Positions 25,085 to 34,316 of a stretch of DNA of 64,000 nt are shown in pieces (the first letter of the stretch is position 1; each line of letters begins with the position of its first letter). Both the position numbers and the translations under genes were made by a program. Source of the DNA: Psychromarinibacter sp048262455 (GTDB lineage: Bacteria; Pseudomonadota; Alphaproteobacteria; Rhodobacterales; Rhodobacteraceae); NCBI GenBank assembly GCA_048262455.1, contig JBLXFD010000001.1, forward strand, positions 201,150 to 265,149, read 5' to 3'. The notes beneath the pieces are model-generated. The model worked only from the letters and a program-made list of their open reading frames with translations, did no database searches and was not told where the DNA came from.

Positions 25085-27073
25085 TCAGGTTGCGGTTTCG
25101 GTGGTGGGGGCGGGGGAGGGCCGCGTGCCCAGCAGGATCAGCCCGGCCCCCAGCGCGATGCCGGCGGCGGTGCTGGTCCACTCGGGAAAGCCGATCAGCA
25201 GCCCGCAGGCGAACAGCGGCAGCCGCGCCCAGCCGGCAAGGCGGCCGCGCAGCGGCACCTGCCCCTCGGAGGCGGCGGCGATGATGATCACCGCGAGGAT
25301 GTTGAAGGCCGTCCAGATGACCGTCAGGTGCACCGGCCCCTGCAGGATCAGCGCCGGCTCGAACAGGAAGAAGATCGGCACGAAGTACAGCACGATCCCC
25401 AGACGCGCGGCGTGGACCGAGGTCTTTATCGGGTCGCTGTCCGAGATCCGCGAGGCGAGGAAGGCCGCCAGCGCCACCGGCGGGGTGATTGCGGCGAGCG
25501 AGGCGTAGTAGGCGATGAACAGGTGGATCGCCAGCGTGTTCAGCCCCGCGATCTGCTCCAGCGCCGGGGCGAGGGTCAGCGCCAGCATCAGGTAGGCGGC
25601 CACGATCATCCCCAGCATCCCGAAGATCAGGCAGACCCCGATCCCGATCGCCAGCACCGGCACCAGCCCGTCGCCGCCCATGCGCACCAGGCTGGCGGCG
25701 ATCACCGGCGCCACGCCGGTGGCCATCAGTCCGCCGAGGATGAAGCTGGTGGGCAGCAGCAGGCCCATGGTCTGGCTGAGCAACTTGGTGATCTGGTAGA
25801 ACAGGTCCGGGATGCGGGAAAACTTGATGCGCAGGCGCGGGTGCAGCGTGGTCAGCACCAGCAGCAGCGCCGCGGCGTAGAAGGGCGTCAGCCGTTCCCA
25901 GCGCATGAAGACCAGGCCCCAGACGAGAAAGCCCAGCACCACGAGGAACGGCCAGCCGTCCTTCAGCACGGCGCGGGCGCGGGGCAGGTCGGCGCGCTTC
26001 ATCCCCTTCAGCCCGTGGCGCGCGGCAAAGCCGTCGACGTGGCAGTAGAGGCCGAAGTAGTACAGCAGCGAGGGGATCAGTGCCGCCAGCACGATCACCC
26101 GGTACTCGGTATTGGTGAAGTCGGCCATGATGAAGGCCACCGCGCCCATCACCGGCGGCATCAGCATCCCGCCGGTCGAGGCGCAGGCCTCCAGCGCGCC
26201 GGCGTAGTGGCCGGGAAAGCCCGCCTTCTTCATCGAGGGAATGGTGACAGAGCCGGTGGAGACCACGTTGCCGAAGATCGACCCGGACAGAGAGCCGAAG
26301 AACCCGGACGCCAGCACCGACACCTTCGCCGGCCCCCCGCGCGAGGTGCCCATTAGCGCCATGGCGAGGTTCAGGAAGAAATCCGCCGCGCCCGTCGCGA
26401 CCATCAGCGCCGCGAGGATCAGGAAGCCGATGATCAGCTCTCCCACCACCCGGGTCACCACCCCCAGCATCGCGTCGCCGGAGAAGACGTTGAAGGCGAT
26501 GGTGCGCGACAGGGTGGTCGGCGGGCCCCAGAGGATGCCCGGCATGTAGAAGGCGTAGACGGGGTAGAGCGCGAGCGCGACCACGATGGCCAGGAAGATG
26601 TAGCCGCCGGACCGCCGCGCGGCCTCGAGGATCAGCACGAAGATCGAGGCGGCGACCACCAGCTGCCAGGTCTCCTTGACCGGCACCCAGGTGCCGAAGA
26701 CGAGGCTGCGCGACTGGTAGGCCATGAACAGCGTCAGGCCGCAGATCGCGATGGCGGGCAGGTAGCTGGCCCAGGTCACCCCGTTCTCGCCGCTCCAGGC
26801 GGGCAGCAGCAGGTAGACCACCGGCAGGAAGGCCGCCATCAGCAGGAAGTAGTAGTTCAGGTCCAGCATCGGGGCGATCGAGAAGATGTAGAGGATCGAC
26901 AGCAGCACCCCGGCGGCCGACATCGCCAGCACCAGCCCGCGCACCCAGCGGGGCATCGACAGCCAGCGCACCTCGGCCTGGTCGCGGAAGCTCTCGGGGA
27001 CGGCGGCGGCGGCCGCGGCGGCGGTGGCGCCGTCGGTCAGCGCGTTGATCTCTCGGGGATGTCCGGTGCTCAT
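25085..27073 (-). CDS. TRAP transporter fused permease (TAXI type)
   Basis: This 662-residue inner-membrane protein joins the small (4TM) and large (12TM) TRAP permease subunits, as is usual for TAXI-type TRAP systems. The large-subunit signature is clear: GSLSGSIFGNVVSTGSVTIP, GGMLMPPVMGAVAFIMA, then AITPPVALAAFLAS in the second half. It imports an organic acid using the sodium gradient together with the binding protein encoded just upstream. ATG 27073 follows GGGACAGGAC. Confidence 0.93.
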   Translation of the reverse strand: MSTGHPREINALTDGATAAAAAAAVPESFRDQAEVRWLSMPRWVRGLVLAMSAAGVLLSILYIFSIAPMLDLNYYFLLMAAFLPVVYLLLPAWSGENGVTWASYLPAIAICGLTLFMAYQSRSLVFGTWVPVKETWQLVVAASIFVLILEAARRSGGYIFLAIVVALALYPVYAFYMPGILWGPPTTLSRTIAFNVFSGDAMLGVVTRVVGELIIGFLILAALMVATGAADFFLNLAMALMGTSRGGPAKVSVLASGFFGSLSGSIFGNVVSTGSVTIPSMKKAGFPGHYAGALEACASTGGMLMPPVMGAVAFIMADFTNTEYRVIVLAALIPSLLYYFGLYCHVDGFAARHGLKGMKRADLPRARAVLKDGWPFLVVLGFLVWGLVFMRWERLTPFYAAALLLVLTTLHPRLRIKFSRIPDLFYQITKLLSQTMGLLLPTSFILGGLMATGVAPVIAASLVRMGGDGLVPVLAIGIGVCLIFGMLGMIVAAYLMLALTLAPALEQIAGLNTLAIHLFIAYYASLAAITPPVALAAFLASRISDSDPIKTSVHAARLGIVLYFVPIFFLFEPALILQGPVHLTVIWTAFNILAVIIIAAASEGQVPLRGRLAGWARLPLFACGLLIGFPEWTSTAAGIALGAGLILLGTRPSPAPTTETAT

Positions 27074-27135
27074 GTCCTGTCCCTCGGCCTCGGCACGCCC
27101 GTGCCCGGCCCGGCTGATCGTTCAAGGGGGAAACC

Positions 27136-27168
27136 GCCGCCCGCGCCGCCGACAGGGGCGCGGGCGGC
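27136..27168 (-). terminator. Intra-operon hairpin after the TAXI binding-protein gene
   Basis: A 12-bp perfect GC stem (inner part CCGCCCGCGCC / GGCGCGGGCGG) with a 9-base loop lies eight bases after the binding-protein stop and before the permease start. No T tract follows. It probably stabilises the upstream message or attenuates read-through. Confidence 0.55.
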
Positions 27169-27176
27169 AGGCGGCG

Positions 27177-28376
27177 TCACTCGATGGCGAGCACCATCTC
27201 GCCGTAGGGCTTGTCGTGGCCGGCCTGCGCGCGCTTGGCCTTCCAGAGCGCGGCGAAGTCCTCGCTGTCCGGGGACACCTCGATGCCCTCCTTCTCGGCC
27301 TCGGCCAGAGTCTCCTGCCACAGGGCCACGCGGGCCTCGGCCAGGTCCACCAGCTTGTCCTGGCGGGCCTGGTGGGCCTCGGTCCAGACGCCCTTTTCCG
27401 TCAGGTAGCGGATCGCCCCGTCATGCAGCGGCTGCAGCGCGCCCACCGCGAGGAAGCTTTCGAGGCTGTCCATCGACATCATCCGGGCATGGGTGAAGTC
27501 GTCCTCGAAATCCGCGTGATGCTCGTCCAGCCACTTGGCGAGGTTGTAGACAAAATCCTCCTGCTCGTCCGCCAGCACGTGGTTGGCCTGGTAGGCGTGG
27601 TCCATGAACAGGCCCTGCGAGCTGGGCACGCCGGCGCTTACCTCGGAGGGGACATAGCCGGGGTGGATCGCGCGGTAGCGGGCGAAGGCCTCGGGGTCTT
27701 CCTCGGGGCGGGGCAGGGGCAGCCAGCGGATGCCCTGCGGGTTCGCCTCGGCCTCGTAGCTGGTGCCCGAGAGCGGCGAGGTGAAGGTGATGTCGGCGCG
27801 GCCTTCCACCGTGATGCGGGTATTGGCGCCGTAGTTGCCCACCTCGACCAGTTCCACGTCATCGCGGGACAGGCCCCGGTAGGCCAGCAGCGCGTCGACC
27901 CCGGCCACGAGGAAGGAGGACGAGGGCGAGAAGGCGATGCGCGTGCCCGGGCCCACGTCCTCGAAGCTTTCGATCTCGCTGTCGCCGCGGACCATGTAGC
28001 CCCAGGGGGTGATCATGTTCATCACCGCCACGCGGCTGTCGAAGGGCCCGCTTTGCGGGGTGGCGTAGCCCTCGGTGGCGTCCATCAGGTCGAAGTAGTC
28101 GCTGGACTGCAGCATCGCCACCAGTCCCTCGCCGGTGTTCAGCCACTCGGCGCGGGCATAGCCGTTGGGCGCGGGCAGCACCCGGGCGCGGCTGGCGGTC
28201 TGGGCCGAGAACTCCGAGGTCCATGCCACGGCGAGCGAGTGGTTGGCGGTGCCCACGATGGGCGTCACGACCGAGAAGTAATCCGGCCACTCGTAGTCCT
28301 GCGCCGTTGCCGCGGCGGCCGTCAGCCCCAGGGCGACGGCGGCCCCGGCCATCAGGCGGGTTGCTCGTTTCAGCAT
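27177..28376 (-). CDS. TAXI-family TRAP transporter solute-binding protein
   Basis: This 399-residue periplasmic protein has a Sec signal peptide (core LMAGAAVALGLTAAA, cleavage near ATAQ) and the TAXI-type fold: VVTPIVGTANHSLAV, LVAMLQSSDYFD and VGPGTRIAFSPSSSF. It would bind an organic acid and hand it to the fused permease. AGGAGGAG precedes the start; ATG 28376 is preferred over an adjoining in-frame GTG at 28379. It is longer than most TAXI proteins (about 320 residues), with a helical C-terminal extension. Confidence 0.88.
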   Translation of the reverse strand: MLKRATRLMAGAAVALGLTAAAATAQDYEWPDYFSVVTPIVGTANHSLAVAWTSEFSAQTASRARVLPAPNGYARAEWLNTGEGLVAMLQSSDYFDLMDATEGYATPQSGPFDSRVAVMNMITPWGYMVRGDSEIESFEDVGPGTRIAFSPSSSFLVAGVDALLAYRGLSRDDVELVEVGNYGANTRITVEGRADITFTSPLSGTSYEAEANPQGIRWLPLPRPEEDPEAFARYRAIHPGYVPSEVSAGVPSSQGLFMDHAYQANHVLADEQEDFVYNLAKWLDEHHADFEDDFTHARMMSMDSLESFLAVGALQPLHDGAIRYLTEKGVWTEAHQARQDKLVDLAEARVALWQETLAEAEKEGIEVSPDSEDFAALWKAKRAQAGHDKPYGEMVLAIE

Positions 28377-28472
28377 CACGTTTCTCTCCTCCTAGAATGC
28401 GGGGCTGTCTGCCCCCTTTGGTCCGGGTGTCCGGGCGCGGTCCTCCTCCCGCGCGGCCGGCCCGGCGGTTCG

Positions 28473-28913
28473 TCAGGTGGCGGCCCGGGTGATGGTCACC
28501 CTTCCGTTGTCGCCGTCGACCTCGACAAGATCGCCGGTGCGGATGTGTTCGAAGGGATCGCCGTCCAGGTCGGTGACGGTGGGCACCCGCGTCACCACCG
28601 CGCCAAGGGCGATCTTGGTGGTGATCCGGGTAAAGATCATCGCCGCCGGCGCGGTGCCGTTCAGGCGGCACATGTGGAAATAGGCGGACCAGCCCGACGA
28701 GCCCTTGGCCCCCGGAAAGACCAGCACCTTGCCGGCAAAGCTTTGCCCGTGCAGTTCGTGGTGCAGTTCGATCACCGAGCCATCCCGCTCGTTGATGCCG
28801 CCCCAGCCGGAGATGGTCTGCCGCGTCACCAGCGCCTCGGCGCGGGCCAGCCCGCCCACCACCTTGCGCCCCTGCAGGGTGATGACCCGGGGGGCGGCGG
28901 CGGCGTCGGTCAT
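28473..28913 (-). CDS. Aconitase X swivel (small) subunit
   Basis: This 146-residue protein matches the swivel domain of aconitase X (formerly DUF126): LVTRQTISGWGGINERDGSV near the start, KVLVFPGAKGSSGWSAYF in the middle, and RTGDLVEVDGDNGRVTI at the end. It pairs with the catalytic subunit encoded immediately upstream, the start overlapping that stop as ATGA. The family's known bacterial activity is cis-3-hydroxy-L-proline dehydratase; archaeal members dehydrate mevalonate 5-phosphate. Confidence 0.9.
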   Translation of the reverse strand: MTDAAAAPRVITLQGRKVVGGLARAEALVTRQTISGWGGINERDGSVIELHHELHGQSFAGKVLVFPGAKGSSGWSAYFHMCRLNGTAPAAMIFTRITTKIALGAVVTRVPTVTDLDGDPFEHIRTGDLVEVDGDNGRVTITRAAT

Positions 28914-30184
28914 TGCACCACCCCCAGCCATTCGCCCGCCACCGCGCTGTCGACGCATTGCTGCACGGAACCGAACCAGCCCTGCACCTTGGTGATGGCG
29001 GGCAGGTAATGCGCTTGCTTGGCGCTATCGGTGGCGATGACCCGCACGCCCTTGGGCAGGCGGCGCGAGATCGAGGGGCAGGTGTCCGACATCACCTCGC
29101 CGCCCGCCGCGCGGATCACGTCGGTATAGCCGGAGCGGTCGGCGATCTGCCGGATCGCGCGGGGTGTATGCACCCAGAGCGCGGTGTCGGGGTGGATCTT
29201 CCGCCCCTCCAGCAGCTCGGCCACCAGCGACATCTGCTCGATCGAGTTGTGCGGGCAGCCCAGCATCACGAAGTCCAGCTTGCGCTCGGTGGCGTTCTGC
29301 AGCCGCGCCCAGGTGCGCCGCTTCTCGGCCTCGCCGAAGATGATGGGTGCGGGCCGCGCGGCGCCGCCGAAGGCCGCCTCCATTGTCGGCGCCTCGGGGG
29401 TGATCCCCGGCATGTGGTACATCTCCACCCCGCCCGAAGAGGCAGCGGCGGCGCCGAAGTGCTTCAGCTTCATCAGGTCGGGCAGGTGGGTCAGCCCCTC
29501 GAAGGCGGGCTTGTTCTCTTCCACCTCGAAGCCGGTGAAATATCCCAGCACGCCCCAGTCGGCCATGTCGTCCACGGTCGTCTCGACGCGGATCAGCCGG
29601 TCGGCGTGGCGGTTCTCGGGCCGGTGCAGGCCCCAGTAGGGAATGCGCCCGGTCAGCCCCGCCGCGCCGGTGCTTTCCTTGCCCTCGACATTGGTGCGCG
29701 CCCCGAGGACCGAGTTGCAGTAGATCACCGCGGAACTTTCCATCCAGGCGCAATGCTCGCCCTGCACCGGCACGTTGCCCACTTGGTAGGGGGTGCAGGT
29801 GCACATCATGTTCACGCCGCGCTTGCCGAGGAACTTCTCGCCGGCGCGCTGCATCTCCACCAGCGCCGGGTCGGCGCCCTGAAGGGCGTGGTTGTCCATG
29901 TCGATGCCGGTGATCAGCTGGCAGGTGGGGACCGCCATGCGCGGCACCTCGACCACCTCGTCGCTGTCGAGGTTCAGCTCGGAAAACACCCGCTCGAACC
30001 CGTCCCCGGCAAGCGCTTGAACGGAAGGGGTCGAGGCGTTGTAGGCCCCGGCGACGTTGCGCGTCTCCACCAGCCGCTCGGCATCCAGCGCTTCGCCGTA
30101 ACGGATCAGCAGGTCCATCGCGCGGGCCGCGGCACGGCCGCCCTTGCCGTCGCGCATGGCCTTCTCGGCGTCGGTCAGCTGCAT
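28910..30184 (-). CDS. Aconitase X catalytic (large) subunit
   Basis: This 424-residue enzyme subunit (formerly DUF521) carries the cysteine motifs expected to hold the iron-sulfur centre: MMCTCTPYQVGNVP (about residue 120), MLGCPHNSIEQM (about 305) and VMSDTCPSISRR (about 365). With the swivel subunit it should dehydrate a hydroxy acid; cis-3-hydroxyproline is the leading bacterial precedent, but nothing else here is specific for proline breakdown. ATG 30184 has GGGGAGGAGAC just ahead. It is the first gene of the operon that includes the TAXI-TRAP importer, so the importer probably brings in its substrate. Confidence 0.92.
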   Translation of the reverse strand: MQLTDAEKAMRDGKGGRAAARAMDLLIRYGEALDAERLVETRNVAGAYNASTPSVQALAGDGFERVFSELNLDSDEVVEVPRMAVPTCQLITGIDMDNHALQGADPALVEMQRAGEKFLGKRGVNMMCTCTPYQVGNVPVQGEHCAWMESSAVIYCNSVLGARTNVEGKESTGAAGLTGRIPYWGLHRPENRHADRLIRVETTVDDMADWGVLGYFTGFEVEENKPAFEGLTHLPDLMKLKHFGAAAASSGGVEMYHMPGITPEAPTMEAAFGGAARPAPIIFGEAEKRRTWARLQNATERKLDFVMLGCPHNSIEQMSLVAELLEGRKIHPDTALWVHTPRAIRQIADRSGYTDVIRAAGGEVMSDTCPSISRRLPKGVRVIATDSAKQAHYLPAITKVQGWFGSVQQCVDSAVAGEWLGVVQ

Positions 30185-30216
30185 GTCTCCTCCCCAGGAC
30201 TGCGCATCATGGGTGA

Positions 30217-30245
30217 AGGCTAGCGGCGGTAACCTTTCTTGTTAA
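30217..30245 (-). promoter_or_regulatory. Candidate promoter of the aconitase X operon
   Basis: Read on the minus strand, TTAACA (30245-30240) and TAGCCT (30222-30217) are separated by 17 bases, a good sigma-70-like pair about 33 bases before the start codon. The -35 is part of the palindrome TGTTAACA, and an AT-rich stretch lies just upstream, which is unusual for this GC-rich sequence and may hold an activator or repressor site. Confidence 0.55.
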
Positions 30246-30297
30246 CAGGTAAAAATAAGTATCAGTTTTCTCGTTTCGTGAAAGTGCTGACGCAGCG

Positions 30298-31353
30298 CTA
30301 CAGCGGCTCGGAGGCCGCGAGATCCACCTCGCGCTGGGCCGAGAGGGCGTCGCGCAGGGGGGCGGCGCGGCTGACGACGGCGTTCTCGAGGTTCAGCTTG
30401 GCGCTGAGCACGTCCATGTTGAAGCTGCCGACGCAGCACCAGTCGTCCACCTGCGCCAGCTTGGCGTGCAGCATTCCCGGGATGTAAAGCCGGATCGCCA
30501 CGCCGCGCCGCTTCAGCGCGTGGGCAAAGATGCGGCCGGCGATGTCCACCGGGCGGTGGTCGCTGCGGGCGGGCATCAGAATGGTGACCCGCGCGCCGCC
30601 GGCGCGGGCGGTGGTGATCGCGCGCCAGAGGGCCCGGCCGGGGACGAGGTAGGGCGTGGTCAGGAAGACCTCGCTGCGGGCGGTGGCGATGCGCTGCAGC
30701 AGGAGGCGGCGCAGGTTGGGCCGCGCCAGCGTGCCGGGGCCGCTGGCGGCGAAGGCCCAGCCGTCGGTGCCCCAGCTGCCGCTCTCGGTGCCGGGGCAGG
30801 GGGGCTCGGCCGCGCTGCCGGTCCCGCCGGCGGCGCGCCAGGCCCGGTCGTATTCGGCCGCGACCGCCGGGGGCAGGGGGCCGTCCAGCCGGATCATGGT
30901 GTCGCGCCAGTCGGCCATCGCCTCGTCGAAGCACGAGCCGCCCAGCATCAGGCTGTCGCCGTCGCAGATCACCGTCTTGCGGTGCAGCCGGTGCAGGGCG
31001 CTGCGCGGGTGCCGCAGCAGCTTGTCCAGCCCGCCGTGAGACAGGATGCGGCCGCCGCTGCGGATCAGCTTCTGCCCGGCCTCGCTTTCCGCCAGCCCGC
31101 GGCTGCCGAACCCGTCGGCGAGGATGCGCACCGCGACTCCCTGTCTTGCACGGGCGGCCATGACGTCCAGCAGCCGGCCGCCGATGCCGCCGGGCGCGAA
31201 GATGTACTGCTCCACGTCGATGCTGCGCCGCGCGCCCTCGCACAGCGACAGGGCGGCGTCCCAGATGGTCTGGTTGGCATGGAACAGCGCCCACTCCGGC
31301 GGGCGCGCCGGGGGGTCGTTCTCAGGCCGTGACGCGTCCGGGATCTGGTTCAT
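30298..31353 (-). CDS. Phospholipase D-like protein (cardiolipin synthase type)
   Basis: The protein (351 residues) carries two phospholipase D catalytic motifs: HRKTVICDGD with a downstream GGS (about residues 124-140) and HAKLAQVD with GSFN (about 296-312). This is the layout of bacterial cardiolipin synthase-like phosphatidyltransferases, which join or hydrolyse phospholipids at the membrane. It lacks the N-terminal membrane helices of full ClsA and is nearer ClsB/C length. It lies between two transport operons, separated from the upstream one by a hairpin; it probably has its own promoter and an unrelated role. Confidence 0.9.
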   Translation of the reverse strand: MNQIPDASRPENDPPARPPEWALFHANQTIWDAALSLCEGARRSIDVEQYIFAPGGIGGRLLDVMAARARQGVAVRILADGFGSRGLAESEAGQKLIRSGGRILSHGGLDKLLRHPRSALHRLHRKTVICDGDSLMLGGSCFDEAMADWRDTMIRLDGPLPPAVAAEYDRAWRAAGGTGSAAEPPCPGTESGSWGTDGWAFAASGPGTLARPNLRRLLLQRIATARSEVFLTTPYLVPGRALWRAITTARAGGARVTILMPARSDHRPVDIAGRIFAHALKRRGVAIRLYIPGMLHAKLAQVDDWCCVGSFNMDVLSAKLNLENAVVSRAAPLRDALSAQREVDLAASEPL

Positions 31354-31370
31354 GGGATGCTTAGATAGAA

Positions 31371-31401
31371 CGCCGGGGGCGGCTTCAAGATGCCCCCGGC
31401 G
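31371..31401 (-). terminator. Terminator-like hairpin after the second TRAP operon
   Basis: A perfect 10-bp stem (CGCCGGGGGC / GCCCCCGGCG) with an 11-base loop lies 17 bases past the TRAP permease stop; on the minus strand it is followed by TTCTATCT, a weak T-rich tail. It separates this operon from the phospholipase D-like gene. Confidence 0.6.
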
Positions 31402-31418
31402 AAGCTGCGCAAAGGCGC

Positions 31419-33347
31419 TCAGCCCGCCGCCACCGCCGGGCGCGACCGCGACAGCCGCACCATAAGCACCACCAGCAGCCCGATCCCCCCGGCCCGCGCC
31501 GCCAGCGTCAGCGGGTCCACCGCGTCGACGGGGGTCGGCCAGAGCACCAGCAGCGAGCCCGCCGCCAGCGCCAGCCGTTCCAGCACCCCCATGGGGCGGC
31601 CGAACCAGCCCGCGAAGGCGATGGTCAGCCCGGTGATGCCAAGCGTCGCCAGCAGCGCCGACAGGCCGATCTGCAGCCCCGTGCCCACCATCAGCAGCCC
31701 CGGCATCGAGGCGAAGAGGAAGGGCACCAGCAGCTTGACGAAGCCCAGCCGCACCGATTCCACCGCCGTCTTGTTGGCATCGCCGCCGGAGATGCTGGCC
31801 GCCGCGTAGGCCGCCAGCGCCACCGGCGGGGTGATGGCAGAGACGAGGCCATAGTAGAAGATGAACATGTGTGCGACCACCGGCTCCATCCCCAGGCGGG
31901 TCAGGGCCGGGGCCACCAGCACCGCCAGCAGCAGGTAGGCGGCCGAGGTGGGCAGGCCCATCCCCAGCGCGAAGGAGACCAGCGCGGTCAGCAGCAGGAT
32001 CGCCAGCAGGCTCTGCCCGCCGACGTCGACGATCATCCCCGACAGCATCAGCCCGAGGCCCGAGAGGTTCAGCACCCCGATCACCGCGCCAGCCGCCGCC
32101 ACCGCGATGACGATGGGCATCACCGCCACCAGCGTGTCGCGGCAGACCAGCGCCAGGCCCGGCAGGCCGATGCGGGTGTCGCGGTGCCAGGGCGAGATCA
32201 GCAGCGCCAGCAGCAGGCAGATCACTGCCGCGCGGGTGGGGCTTTCGCCGGTCATCAGCAGGGCGATCAGCCCGATCAGCGGCAGCAGCAGGTAGCCGCG
32301 CCGCAGCACCGTCTCGCGCAGCAGGGCAAGGCCCGCGTCGGGGTCGCGGGCCAGCCCCAGCCGCCCCGCCTCCAGCCGCACCGCCACCATCAGCGCCAGC
32401 ACGTAAAGCAGCCCCGGCACCAGCGCGGCCAGCGCGATCTGGGCGTAGGGCACGCCGATGATCTCTGCCATCAGGAAGGCGGCGGCGCCCATTACCGGCG
32501 GCAGGATCTGCCCGGCCGAGGAGGCCGCGGCCTCGATCGCGCCGGCGAGGGTGGGGGAGTAGCCCACGCGTTTCATCAGCGGGATGGTGAAGGTGCCGGT
32601 GGTCACCACGTTGGCCACCGCGCTGCCGTTGATCGTGCCCAGCAGCGTGCTCGACAGCGCCGCCGACAGGCCCGGCCCGCCCTGCATCCGGCCGGTCAGG
32701 CCGCGGGCGATGTCCACGAAGACCTCGCCGGTGCCGATCTTCATCAGCAGGTTGCCCAGCAGGGCGAAGAGAAAGATGTATTCCACCGCCACGCCCATCG
32801 GCAGGCCGAAGAACCCCTCGGTCGAGAGCATCAGCGTCGAGGCCAGCCGCCGCAGGTCGTAGCCGGAATGCCCGTACTGCCCCGGGATCAGGTAGCCGAA
32901 CCAGGCGTAAAGCAGCGCCAGCCCCACCAGCACCACCAGCGCCCAGCCCAGCGCCAGCCGCACCAGCAGCAGCACCACCGCCAGCAGGCCGGCGAAGATC
33001 CACAGGTCCGGCTCGGTCGCCATGGCGCCGCGCATGACGATGTCGAAGTAGCTTTGCTGCAGGTGGATGCCCGGCACCGCCGCCACCGGCACCAGCGCGT
33101 AGCACAGCCAGCGCAGCCAGGCCCAGCGGGCGTTCAGGCCGAAGTACAGCAGCCCCCCCGCGGCGACCATCGAGAAGAAGGCCGATCGCAGGATCAGGGC
33201 GGTGATCAGGCCGTAGTAGGCCCCGTAGATCACCAGCGCGGTGACCGCGATGGCAAGGGCGGTGAAGAGAAGCGACACCAGTGCCGCTTCCCCCTTGCTT
33301 CGCTGGACGGAACGGTCAAGCCGCAGCTGTTCGATGATGGCGGTCAT
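31419..33347 (-). CDS. TRAP transporter fused permease (second TAXI system)
   Basis: This 642-residue fused 4TM-12TM TRAP permease is distantly related to the one at 25085-27073. Signature stretches include LLGTINGSAVANVVTTGTFTIP, SSAGQILPPVMGAAAFLMAE and SAITPPVALAAYAAAS. It imports an organic acid with the binding protein encoded 18 bases upstream. There is no hairpin between these two genes, unlike in the other transport operons here. ATG 33347 follows GGGACGGAACGAC. Confidence 0.93.
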   Translation of the reverse strand: MTAIIEQLRLDRSVQRSKGEAALVSLLFTALAIAVTALVIYGAYYGLITALILRSAFFSMVAAGGLLYFGLNARWAWLRWLCYALVPVAAVPGIHLQQSYFDIVMRGAMATEPDLWIFAGLLAVVLLLVRLALGWALVVLVGLALLYAWFGYLIPGQYGHSGYDLRRLASTLMLSTEGFFGLPMGVAVEYIFLFALLGNLLMKIGTGEVFVDIARGLTGRMQGGPGLSAALSSTLLGTINGSAVANVVTTGTFTIPLMKRVGYSPTLAGAIEAAASSAGQILPPVMGAAAFLMAEIIGVPYAQIALAALVPGLLYVLALMVAVRLEAGRLGLARDPDAGLALLRETVLRRGYLLLPLIGLIALLMTGESPTRAAVICLLLALLISPWHRDTRIGLPGLALVCRDTLVAVMPIVIAVAAAGAVIGVLNLSGLGLMLSGMIVDVGGQSLLAILLLTALVSFALGMGLPTSAAYLLLAVLVAPALTRLGMEPVVAHMFIFYYGLVSAITPPVALAAYAAASISGGDANKTAVESVRLGFVKLLVPFLFASMPGLLMVGTGLQIGLSALLATLGITGLTIAFAGWFGRPMGVLERLALAAGSLLVLWPTPVDAVDPLTLAARAGGIGLLVVLMVRLSRSRPAVAAG

Positions 33348-33365
33348 GTCGTTCCGTCCCCCGGC

Positions 33366-34295
33366 TCAGTTGCCGTCGAAGTAGGCCTGCGCGCCGGGAT
33401 GCAGCGCGATTGGCGTGTTGGTGGCGGTGTCCTTGGAGATCGCCTTGGCCTGCGGGTGCACCTGCCCCAGCTCCTCGAGGTTGTCGAAGATCGCGGCGGT
33501 GATGTCGCGGATCAGCTTCTCGTCGGCACCGGCCTTGGTGAACAGCGCCGCCGGGTCGTTGACCACGGTCACCGGCTCTGTCTGGTCTGGGTAGGTGCCG
33601 GCGGGGATGTCATAGGCCTGGTAGAAGGGAAATTCCTCGAACAGGCCCTTCACCCGCTCGGGGTCCAGCGACAGCAGCACCATGTCGCGCTGCGCGTCCA
33701 GGTCGATCAGCGCGGCGGTGGGGGCGCCGGCCAGCACCACGGCGGCGTCCACGGTGCCGTTCATCAGCGCGCCGGTGCCCTCGGTGTAGGACAGGAATTG
33801 CACGTTGGCCGGGTCGAAGACGCCGTAGGCCTCCAGCAGCCGCTGCGCCAGGACGGCGGCGTTGCTGCCCGGCGGTCCAAGGCTGATGCGCTTTCCGGCC
33901 AGCTGGTCCAGCTCGGTGATGCCGGTATCGGCGGTGGTCGCGATCTGCAGCACCGCCGGGTAGAGGTAGGCGATGGCGGCCACGTCCAGCGCGCCGTCGG
34001 CGAAGGGCCCGGTGCCTTCCTTGGCCTCGAACAGCGTCGAGGAGGACGAGAACCCGAAGGTCATCTGGTCGGCCGCCACCCGGCGGATGTTCTCGACCGA
34101 GGCGCCGGTGACCTCGGCGCGGGCGGTGGTGCCGTCCAGGTGGTTGTTGATCACGTCGGCGATGCCGGCGCCGATCACGTAGAACAGGCCCCCGGTGCCG
34201 CCGGTGCCGATCGACACGCGCTCCTGCGCGGCGGCCGGCAGCACGGTCAGCGCGGCAAGCGCCGCGGCGGCCAGGCTGGTCTTGAGGTTCATCAT
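33366..34295 (-). CDS. TAXI-family TRAP transporter solute-binding protein
   Basis: This 309-residue periplasmic binding protein has a signal peptide (core LAAAALAALTVLPAAA, cleavage before QERVS) and the canonical TAXI start SIGTGGTGGLFYVIGAGIA. The later GKRISLGPPGSNAAVLAQRLLE segment is also typical. It is normal family length. Twenty-one bases separate it from the TetR gene upstream, and AGAGAG precedes the start. Confidence 0.92.
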   Translation of the reverse strand: MMNLKTSLAAAALAALTVLPAAAQERVSIGTGGTGGLFYVIGAGIADVINNHLDGTTARAEVTGASVENIRRVAADQMTFGFSSSSTLFEAKEGTGPFADGALDVAAIAYLYPAVLQIATTADTGITELDQLAGKRISLGPPGSNAAVLAQRLLEAYGVFDPANVQFLSYTEGTGALMNGTVDAAVVLAGAPTAALIDLDAQRDMVLLSLDPERVKGLFEEFPFYQAYDIPAGTYPDQTEPVTVVNDPAALFTKAGADEKLIRDITAAIFDNLEELGQVHPQAKAISKDTATNTPIALHPGAQAYFDGN

Positions 34296-34316
34296 GGTCT
34301 CTCTCCCTTGATGGTT

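Noticed and set aside
23739..27125. A single 1128-codon open frame on the minus strand
   Set aside because: Only the last 438 codons are a real gene (FAD oxidoreductase from ATG 25055). The rest is an Arg/Gly/Pro-rich shadow of the TRAP permease gene, which lies in another frame.
30298..33105. A 935-codon frame suggesting a giant phospholipase D fusion
   Set aside because: The N-terminal two thirds is a shadow of the TRAP permease. The phospholipase D-like protein starts at ATG 31353, beyond a terminator-like hairpin.
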